From the NCBI GenBank assembly GCA_021163465.1, contig JAGGWU010000009.1, forward strand, positions 1 through 10,536: a stretch of DNA of 10,536 bases. Reading direction: 5' to 3'. The notes under the pieces were generated by a model. It was not told the origin of the DNA. It searched no databases and saw only the letters and a list, made by a program, of their open reading frames with translations. The stretch comes from Candidatus Bipolaricaulota bacterium. GTDB lineage: Bacteria > Bipolaricaulota > Bipolaricaulia > Bipolaricaulales > Bipolaricaulaceae. Below are positions 5,826 to 10,536 of the stretch, in pieces. A program made the translations under genes and the position numbers. Position 1 is the stretch's first letter, and every line of letters begins with the position of its first letter.

Positions 5826-6307
5826 AGGCCGTGGCATTCATTGGACACAAAGGATCCGGGAAGACGGCGTTTATCTGCGAACTGATCCCGGTGCTGCGGG
5901 CTCGGGGGTTCCGCGTGGGCACGGTAAAGCACGTTTCCCCTCAAGTGGAGCCGGATTCCCCGGGCAAGGACACCCACCGCCACCGCCTCGCCGGGGCCGA
6001 GAGGGTCCTGATGTATTCCGATCGTCACGGGGCCCTCTTCTGGGATCACCACGGCACCGATGTGTCGGACTTCATCAGGAGGTTCCTCGGAGACCTGGAC
6101 CTCGTGATCCTGGAAGGTTTCAAGACAAGTCCCTACCCCAAGATCGAGATCTATTCCTCCGGCGAACCGCTGGCGGGACGTATCCCGGTGCTGGCGGTGA
6201 TCACGGACCGGGCGGTAGTGGTGCCCAATGGGATCGAGGTGCTCCCCAAGGATCCCGAGGCCGTCGCCGACTTCATCGAGGCCGAGGTCCCGGAATTCCC
6301 CTTTTGA
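5822..6307 (+). CDS. mobB: Molybdopterin-guanine dinucleotide biosynthesis protein MobB
   Basis: MobB is a small P-loop GTPase that assists cofactor maturation of pterin metalloenzymes, classically together with MobA. The 161-residue product has a Walker A motif GHKGSGKT at 8-15, then KH at 36-37, the MobB signature DTHRHRLAGA at 50-59, and EGFKTSPYPKIEIY at 98-111. It starts with TTG at 5822 and overlaps the AOR stop by four bases; a GGGAGGA ribosome site lies about 4 nt upstream, in the last AOR codons. The only plausible GTG nearby would cut into the first beta strand. Coupling to an AOR gene suggests it serves the tungstopterin or molybdopterin of that enzyme, although the active AOR form usually lacks the nucleotide, so its exact step here is open. 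No MobA is seen in the window. Confidence 0.92.
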   Translation: MKAVAFIGHKGSGKTAFICELIPVLRARGFRVGTVKHVSPQVEPDSPGKDTHRHRLAGAERVLMYSDRHGALFWDHHGTDVSDFIRRFLGDLDLVILEGFKTSPYPKIEIYSSGEPLAGRIPVLAVITDRAVVVPNGIEVLPKDPEAVADFIEAEVPEFPF

Positions 6308-6323
6308 ACTATGTCCCTGACTT

Positions 6324-6464
6324 GTGAAGCACGTGGTCGTAGCCGCAACGGAAGAGCTCCACCTCTCGGCCAACTGGGCCACGGCCTCGGGTGCGGGCAT
6401 CCGCTTATCGCTGGGGATCCGCGTGGCCCGCCAGGGGAGTGGTTTGCTGCTGGGTACGGATTAG
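6324..6464 (+). CDS. Short open frame of unknown function, possible gene remnant
   Basis: A GTG at 6324 opens a 46-codon frame to a TAG at 6462-6464, beginning with MKHVVVAATEELHLSANW when read with an initiator Met. About four fifths of third positions are G or C, like the real genes nearby, and the peptide has a plausible beta-strand character. Against it, there is no Shine-Dalgarno sequence and an in-frame stop lies only one codon upstream of the GTG. The frame ends exactly where the convergent response-regulator gene ends. It could be a remnant of a longer gene cut by rearrangement, a small protein, or chance. I do not recognise it. Confidence 0.3.
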   Translation: MKHVVVAATEELHLSANWATASGAGIRLSLGIRVARQGSGLLLGTD

Positions 6465-7066
6465 GGTGGGAAGATCCCCAGTTCCCGAGCGCGGCGGATG
6501 AGCTCCGCCGTGGAGTGAACCCCGAGCTTTCGCATCGCCGAAGCCTTCTGCGCCCTCACCGTGGCGGGGGAGCGGCAAAGTATCTCCGCGATTTCCCTGA
6601 GCTTCCTTCCCTCCGCCAAGAGCTTTACCACCTCACGCTCCCGAGGGGTCAACGAAGTGTGATGCGTGGCCTCTGGGGAAGCGGCACCATTGAGCAAGGC
6701 CTTTCCTTCGGCCGCGGAGCGCACCGCATCGACTATCTCTTGGGGCAAGGCCATCTTCGAGACGAAAGCCGCAGCCCCTGCCTTTACGGCTTCTCGCATC
6801 AGCGCTTCCACGTCATACATGGAGACGAGGACCACCGGGACCCCGAGCTCCCGTGCCCGTCGCGTCACCTCCAGGCCGGAGAGCTCCGGTAGGGCCACGT
6901 CCACCACCGCCACGTCTGGTCTGAATTGTCGCAAGAGGGATAAGGCCTCTCGCCCCGTGCGGGCTCGCCCCACCACCGCGATCCCGGCCCGCTGCAGCAC
7001 CTCCTCAAGCCCAGCAAGGGCCACGGGGTGATCGTCCGCTATCACGGCCCGGACCGGCTCTCCCAT
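6461..7066 (-). CDS. NarL/FixJ-family response regulator (third gene of the cassette)
   Basis: This 201-residue cytoplasmic regulator has a receiver domain (about 1-120) and a LuxR-type DNA-binding domain (about 137-198). The acidic pocket is D11 and D12, the phospho-acceptor is D56 in VVDVALP, S82 holds the conserved hydroxyl position and K104 the conserved lysine, so it should be phosphorylatable. The output domain has LTPREREVVKLLAEG and the recognition region SPATVRAQKASAMRKLGV. I chose the ATG at 7066, just before the RAVIADDHP strand and behind a GAGGGG ribosome site; longer upstream frames add unrelated residues. It overlaps the previous regulator gene by 25 nt. The recognition helix differs from that of its neighbour, suggesting a different DNA target. 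No T-rich terminator is visible after it. Confidence 0.9.
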   Translation of the reverse strand: MGEPVRAVIADDHPVALAGLEEVLQRAGIAVVGRARTGREALSLLRQFRPDVAVVDVALPELSGLEVTRRARELGVPVVLVSMYDVEALMREAVKAGAAAFVSKMALPQEIVDAVRSAAEGKALLNGAASPEATHHTSLTPREREVVKLLAEGRKLREIAEILCRSPATVRAQKASAMRKLGVHSTAELIRRARELGIFPP

Positions 7067-7641
7067 CGCCCCTCGTCCGTGACCTCTTTGATCGCCAACG
7101 CCCGTAGGGCTGCGGTTGAAGGACATCCAAGCTTGCGTTTCAGCCGTTCGAGGTGTCCCTCCACTGTTTTCACCGAGATCCCGAGTCGTTCCGCGATTTC
7201 CGCGTTCCCCCAGCCCTTTCCCAGTAACGCCAGTACCTCCCGCTCCCTAGCGGAAAGGTACGCTGCCTCCGGAAAGGCCTCCTCACCCTGTGCTATGGCC
7301 TTCACCGCCTGCAGTAGCTCCCCTGGCGCCGCGGTCTTGGCGATCGCTCCCCGCGCCCCCATCTCCCTCAACGCACAAGCGAGCTCCGGCCCCAAGAAGG
7401 CGCTCACCACCAGTACCCTTACCCCCGGGAAGCTTTTTAGGAATCGGGCGAGGGCTTCCATCCCGCCGTCTGGAAGCGCCCAATCCCAGATCACAAGTTC
7501 GGGCCCAAGATCGCGGGCCCGGCGCTCCGCTTCCGCCGCGCTGGAAGCCTCCCCGGCTACCGTAAAACCCGCCCTCCGAAGGAGCTCCCGTAGCCCCGCC
7601 CGCACAAGGGGATGATCGTCCACGATCAATACCCTTTTCAT
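7042..7641 (-). CDS. NarL/FixJ-family response regulator (second gene of the cassette)
   Basis: This 199-residue two-domain regulator has a receiver domain with D8 and D9 in the acidic pocket, phospho-acceptor D53 in the unusual IWDWALP context, S80 and K102. It is followed by a LuxR-type helix-turn-helix from about 129 (LSAREREVLALLGKG) with ISVKTVEGHLERLKRKLG as recognition segment. The ATG at 7641 overlaps the kinase stop as ATGA, which fixes the start and indicates coupled translation; an upstream extension of 34 residues in the same frame is not conserved-looking. It is probably the direct partner of the kinase. The two tryptophans around D53 are uncommon but leave the catalytic residues intact. 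Confidence 0.9.
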   Translation of the reverse strand: MKRVLIVDDHPLVRAGLRELLRRAGFTVAGEASSAAEAERRARDLGPELVIWDWALPDGGMEALARFLKSFPGVRVLVVSAFLGPELACALREMGARGAIAKTAAPGELLQAVKAIAQGEEAFPEAAYLSAREREVLALLGKGWGNAEIAERLGISVKTVEGHLERLKRKLGCPSTAALRALAIKEVTDEGRWESRSGP

Positions 7642-8855
7642 GACGTTGTTTCGCTTGACGGAAGGGGGACCTCGAACTCGATACGGGTGCCCTTCCCCGG
7701 CCCAGTACCCACCTTGAGCTCCCCGCCTACGAGGGAAATCCATTCCCTCATCCCGGAAAGCCCCAACCCTTCGGAGATTCGGTGCCGGTCGAAGCCCACC
7801 CCATCGTCCGTTACCGAGCCGACAAGCTTCCCGTTCCGCTCTTTTATCCTCACGATCACCCGCTTGGCCCCGGCATGGCGACGTACGTTCTCCAGCGCCT
7901 CCTGCACGACGCGGAAAATCGCGATCTCCACTTCGGGTGGGTATCGTCCCACACGAAGTTCCCTCTCCACCGCGATCCCGGTGGAGGCCGAAAAATCCTC
8001 AAGGAGGTTTGTCAGGGCCGCCCCCAAGCCCAACTCGTCCAGGAGAGGGGGCCTGAGCTCCCGGGCGAGGCCCCGCAGGCCCTCCCCGAGTTCCGCCAGG
8101 AGCTTGTCCGCCTCTTCCACCTTCCCCGCCGCCAAGGCCCAACGGGCTGCAGCCAGAGCTTGGCCCATCTCGTCGTGTATCCTCCGGGCAACCCTCCTTC
8201 GTTCCTCCTCCCGGGCCGAAAGGAGTTTCAAGGAGAGCCTTTCCAATACCGCCTTCCTTCGCGCAAGCTCCTCGCTTTTTCGCTGGAAGAGATCGGCGAA
8301 CGCGCGCACGGTAAACGCCAGGATTCCATAAATTCCTATCCCACCCACCAACACGGTGGCCAACACGTAGGAAAGGTCACGGTATGGAGGTGTCCGATGG
8401 GAAAAGGGTCGAAAATGGGGGAGGAGGCCGAGGTATTCCAAGAACGCCACCAGCACATAGCTTCCGGTGGCAAGGCCGGTGACGAGGTACCCCGCGGCTC
8501 GGGGAAGGAAGAAGTTAGCGTACATTACGGTAAAGAGATAGAACATCACGCCGATCCACTCCACGCCCCCCAAGCGGTGTACCAGGTACCCGACGAACAA
8601 AACCTCAATGACGAAGAACGCGGCATGGACGTTTTGGACGGCACGCAATGTGCGCTGGCGGTGCACGAGGTGTTCGAAGGGCACGGTGAGGAGGAGCCAG
8701 AGAAACGGAACCGAGAAGAGGGGGTTAAGGGGCGAGATCTTCGAGGAGAGGAGTACCGCGACGGCGAGGATACAGAAGGACCCCAGGGTAACCCTCCGTA
8801 CAAGGATCGTACGGTCGATAATCGCCAGGTGCTCCCGCAGCCTTTCTTCTTCCAT
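7638..8855 (-). CDS. Membrane sensor histidine kinase, NarL/DesK-like (HisKA_3)
   Basis: From the ATG at 8855 the product has 405 residues. The N-terminal half holds about six hydrophobic membrane helices (near 23-39, 46-66, 77-95, 100-115, 121-143 and 161-186) with little room for an extracellular domain, so it may sense something in or near the membrane. A basic linker with coiled-coil character (about 187-215) leads to the HisKA_3 box, with H227 in ARRIHDEMGQ. The ATP-binding domain has N322 in QEALENVRRH, DDGVGFD near 350-356 and GLGLSGMRE near 363-371, so it should be active. A GTG at 8918 would add 21 residues; neither start has a good ribosome site. The stop overlaps the next gene as ATGA. 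The signal and target genes are unknown. Confidence 0.88.
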   Translation of the reverse strand: MEEERLREHLAIIDRTILVRRVTLGSFCILAVAVLLSSKISPLNPLFSVPFLWLLLTVPFEHLVHRQRTLRAVQNVHAAFFVIEVLFVGYLVHRLGGVEWIGVMFYLFTVMYANFFLPRAAGYLVTGLATGSYVLVAFLEYLGLLPHFRPFSHRTPPYRDLSYVLATVLVGGIGIYGILAFTVRAFADLFQRKSEELARRKAVLERLSLKLLSAREEERRRVARRIHDEMGQALAAARWALAAGKVEEADKLLAELGEGLRGLARELRPPLLDELGLGAALTNLLEDFSASTGIAVERELRVGRYPPEVEIAIFRVVQEALENVRRHAGAKRVIVRIKERNGKLVGSVTDDGVGFDRHRISEGLGLSGMREWISLVGGELKVGTGPGKGTRIEFEVPLPSSETTS

Positions 8856-8959
8856 CACGTGATTTTTACCGATAAGTTTCCTAAAGAACAGCCCACCGAA
8901 GGTGCGAAAAGGCTGCACTCCACCGGAGCCGGAGTAGAGGGTGCTTAAGTTGAGGAGGG

Positions 8960-8973
8960 AGCTAGTAAAGCTC
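8960..8973. repeat. Small inverted repeat between divergent operons
   Basis: GAGCT and AGCTC flank a short AGTAA loop in the intergenic region upstream of both the kinase operon and the DUF151 gene. It could be half of an operator or a chance hairpin. No second copy is seen. Confidence 0.2.
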
Positions 8974-8994
8974 GGAAGAGAAAGGAAAAACCAC

Positions 8995-9000
8995 TATAAT
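8995..9000 (+). promoter_or_regulatory. Consensus -10 element upstream of the DUF151 gene
   Basis: TATAAT lies 49 nt before the ATG of the bifunctional-nuclease gene. No good -35 hexamer sits 16-18 bp upstream and there is no extended -10 TG, so a promoter here may depend on an activator. The same site read on the minus strand gives TATAGT, so it could also serve the divergent kinase operon. Confidence 0.4.
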
Positions 9001-9048
9001 GACAGGCGACGTTGCGAAGTGGTGCGTTAGCTCGTGGGGGAAGATAGG

Positions 9049-9474
9049 ATGAGGGAACTCGTTGTGGGGGGAATTGCTTTCGATCAGGAATCCCGTGCCC
9101 CTATCCTTCTGTTGAAGGACTTGGTGGTTCCCCGTTATATCACCCTCAGAATCGGTGCACCTGAGGCGATGTCCATCCTCCTTCATCTGCAAGGAACGCC
9201 CCCGCCACGTCCCTTCACCCACGATCTCATGAAAGCACTTCTTGATTCCCTGGGCTGTTCCCTGGACCGGGTGGTCCTAGTGGATGTGGTGGAGGGAGTG
9301 TGTTACGCCCATCTTTGGCTTCGCCTCCCTTCGGGGAAGATCCGCAAGGTAGATGCCCGGCCCTCCGATTCGGTGGCCTTGGCGTTGCGGATGGGTTCCC
9401 CTATCTTCATCGAGGATGACCTCTTCGAGGAGTTGGCGCAGGAGCTCCCGGATATCGATTTACCTCCCCCATAG
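9049..9474 (+). CDS. Bifunctional nuclease family protein (DUF151)
   Basis: This is a 141-residue cytoplasmic protein of the DUF151/BFN family, some members of which have been reported to cleave RNA and DNA. The family pattern is visible: LRIGAPEAMSILLHLQG near 33-49, PPRPFTHDLMKALLDSLG near 52-69, RVVLVDVVEGVCYAHLWL near 74-91, and VDARPSDSVALALRMGSPIF near 101-120. The length covers a single BFN domain with no added UVR domain. I chose the ATG at 9049, with a GGGGGAAG ribosome site about 6 nt upstream, over a GTG at 9034 that would add five residues. It is followed after 31 nt by a HIT hydrolase gene in the same direction. The physiological substrate in bacteria is not established. Confidence 0.9.
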   Translation: MRELVVGGIAFDQESRAPILLLKDLVVPRYITLRIGAPEAMSILLHLQGTPPPRPFTHDLMKALLDSLGCSLDRVVLVDVVEGVCYAHLWLRLPSGKIRKVDARPSDSVALALRMGSPIFIEDDLFEELAQELPDIDLPPP

Positions 9475-9505
9475 CTACTTCACGCGACGTTTAAATCTTA
9501 CATCC

Positions 9506-9964
9506 ATGGGAAGCTGTGTCTTCTGCAGGATCGTGCGTGGTGAGGCCCCAGCGAGGGTTGTGTACGAGAGCGAAGGGGTACTCGCTTTCTTGGATATAAG
9601 GCCGATAAACGAAGGGCACACGTTGGTGATCCCCAAACGCCACTACGTCCACATCTGGGAGCTACCTGATAATGAAGTGGCACGGCTCTTTGTAGCGGCA
9701 CGGAGGATCGCTGAAGTGCTGCGGGAAGCTCTGGGGGCTTCGGGGATCCGCATCGTACAATTAAACGGCCGTGCCGCAGGCCAAGAAGTTTTCCACCTGC
9801 ACATCCACGTCATTCCCTATTACGGGAAGGCAAAAGAAACACCGGAAAGGAGGACGACCCAGAAAGCCGAGCTCGACATTATTGCCGAAAGGATCAGGAA
9901 ATTCTTCTATCGGGACTCGGCGCATTCCCTTCCCGAGCCCTGGAACACCGGGTTCAGATCCTGA
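9506..9964 (+). CDS. HIT-family (histidine triad) nucleotide hydrolase
   Basis: HIT proteins of this group hydrolyse nucleoside phosphoramidates or dinucleoside polyphosphates in the cytoplasm. The 152-residue product has the triad HLHIHV (H97, H99, H101, where H99 would be the nucleophile). C4 and C7 in CVFCRI together with H46 in PKRHY form the usual zinc-binding set. DIRPINEGHTLVIPKRHY near 30-47 and NGRAAGQEVFHLHIHVIP near 87-104 are classic. The start is fixed by homology, yet no Shine-Dalgarno sequence precedes it. The region just before it is AT-rich, so it may be read by reinitiation after the DUF151 stop or from a leaderless transcript. The C-terminal tail after about 135 is variable in the family. 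Precise substrate unknown. Confidence 0.92.
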   Translation: MGSCVFCRIVRGEAPARVVYESEGVLAFLDIRPINEGHTLVIPKRHYVHIWELPDNEVARLFVAARRIAEVLREALGASGIRIVQLNGRAAGQEVFHLHIHVIPYYGKAKETPERRTTQKAELDIIAERIRKFFYRDSAHSLPEPWNTGFRS

Positions 9965-10155
9965 GAACACGCAGCAGCCGACAAGCCTTCCCGCGTTCGC
10001 CACCACGGAGCACCCAGAATGTTCAGCCCCTTCGCTTAGGCGGGGTGGAGCGCCTTTACGAAGCGCGGATCCGGCGGTGCGGCTTCCACCGGGATCTCTC
10101 CCTTCGATCCTTCGTTCCCCTTTCCATGTAATCCGGGGCCCGTCGACCGAGGCAG

Positions 10156-10167
10156 CTTCGATCGAAG
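10156..10167. repeat. Perfect 12-bp palindrome
   Basis: CTTCGATCGAAG is its own reverse complement. It lies in the gene-free right end of the window and could be an operator for a dimeric regulator or a chance palindrome. A related partial sequence (CTTCGATCCTTCG) lies about 60 bp to the left. Confidence 0.35.
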
Positions 10168-10429
10168 AGGAAAAAATGGGATCGAGAAGAGCTTGGGTGG
10201 GTAACCCGGATTTCCGTTCACCAATATGGCTCTTGTGGCATCATTTCCTCTTTCCCAGCGAAGGGCTTTCCCGGGACACGGGCGGATAGGCGGCCCCTGC
10301 GCCGGCCATCCCGCCGGTAACGGCGTAGAACGAGGCCCCTTCAGGGCTTGTCTTTCTAATCGAAGGGCCGAGGGAAGAGAGCCTTGAGGATCCGGGGTAA
10401 AGGCAAAGAGAGGGTGAGGAACACCTGGA

Positions 10430-10536
10430 GTGTTGTAGGCCACCGCCTCCAAGAGGGCCCGCTTCTGGACCATAAGGGGCGAGGTCTCCTGGAGGAAGCC
10501 GCAAGCCAGCGGGGACCCCCTGTTCGAAACCAGCGC
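10430..10536 (-). pseudogene. Possible 3' part of an unidentified gene entering from the right edge
   Basis: Read on the minus strand from the right edge, the first 35 codons have almost exclusively G or C in the third position and encode ordinary-looking sequence (for example LMVQKRALLEAVAYN). That bias stops near 10430 although the frame stays open to 10036. A second frame then becomes coding-like (LQVFLTLSLPLPRILKALF, roughly 10430-10355) and ends at a stop. This suggests a gene with a frameshift, or a truncated one. No family is recognised and the upstream part lies outside the window. Confidence 0.3.

Larger units (their letters stand above)
9965..10536. other. Stretch of 570 bp without a confident gene
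   Basis: I see no recognisable protein domain, tRNA, rRNA or clear terminator here. It contains a perfect 12-bp palindrome (10156-10167) and several small GC hairpins near 10045-10100. A plus-strand 37-codon frame from ATG 10176 has an AGAGG-like site upstream, but its peptide looks unconvincing. At the right edge there is a coding-like minus-strand stretch, listed separately. A decayed gene would fit the patchwork of coding-like pieces in different frames. Confidence 0.5.

Noticed and set aside
6340..6400. tRNA-like sequence in the mobB-regulator gap
   Set aside because: No cloverleaf with paired acceptor, D and T arms could be built on either strand.
10176..10289. Plus-strand 37-codon frame with an AGAGG-like site
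   Set aside because: The peptide has no domain-like character, codon bias is unlike neighbouring genes, and such short frames are frequent by chance.
10505..10536. tRNA T-arm-like TTCGAA at the right edge
   Set aside because: The flanking stems do not pair correctly and no acceptor or anticodon arm is visible next to it.
1..10536. CRISPR array, defence or toxin-antitoxin genes
   Set aside because: No regularly spaced repeats and no recognisable cas, restriction or toxin-antitoxin proteins were seen in any frame.

Overview
The window is GC-rich bacterial DNA, roughly 60% or more GC by eye. It looks like an anaerobe that runs ferredoxin-linked carbon metabolism, possibly a thermophile. Bacterial origin is supported by smpB (trans-translation), NarL-type two-component genes, clear Shine-Dalgarno sequences and a near-consensus sigma-70-type promoter. 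Pyruvate:ferredoxin oxidoreductase split into four subunits, next to a tungsten/molybdenum aldehyde:ferredoxin oxidoreductase, is common in anaerobic and thermophilic lineages. I cannot name the phylum from sequence alone.

Layout. (1) Bases 1-100: a C-rich tract that could form a G-quadruplex on the minus strand, a perfect 14-bp hairpin just after porB, and perhaps the first codons of another minus-strand gene. (2) 101-3065, minus strand: a tightly packed operon porG-porD-porA-porB behind a promoter at 3095-3124. Junctions overlap or are 10 nt apart, and porD and porB appear to use TTG and GTG starts. (3) 3125-3464: no confident gene, but the region is not blank. It has imperfect terminal inverted repeats, a short coding-like stretch, a pair of stems in pseudoknot order and a plus-strand intrinsic terminator. 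A decayed insertion sequence or an unrecognised small RNA would both fit. (4) 3465-3929, minus: smpB. (5) 3978-6307, plus, divergent from smpB: a tungsten/molybdenum aldehyde:ferredoxin oxidoreductase gene translationally coupled to mobB. (6) 6324-6464: a short plus-strand open frame of unknown nature between convergent operons. (7) 6461-8855, minus: a sensor kinase with about six membrane helices and two different NarL/FixJ response regulators, all overlapping. (8) 9049-9964, plus: a bifunctional-nuclease-family (DUF151) gene and a HIT hydrolase gene. (9) 9965-10536: no confident gene; a 12-bp palindrome and a coding-like minus-strand stretch at the right edge.

How the genes fit together. 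The two oxidoreductases share ferredoxin as redox partner. The Por complex interconverts pyruvate and acetyl-CoA plus CO2, and the AOR homologue interconverts aldehydes and carboxylic acids. MobB probably serves the pterin cofactor chemistry that the AOR needs. The kinase/dual-regulator cassette may control neighbouring or distant genes; nothing in the sequence ties it to a target. No defence system, CRISPR array, tRNA or rRNA was found. Everything with a confident function belongs to a known family; the least explained parts are 3148-3460, 6324-6464 and 9965-10536.
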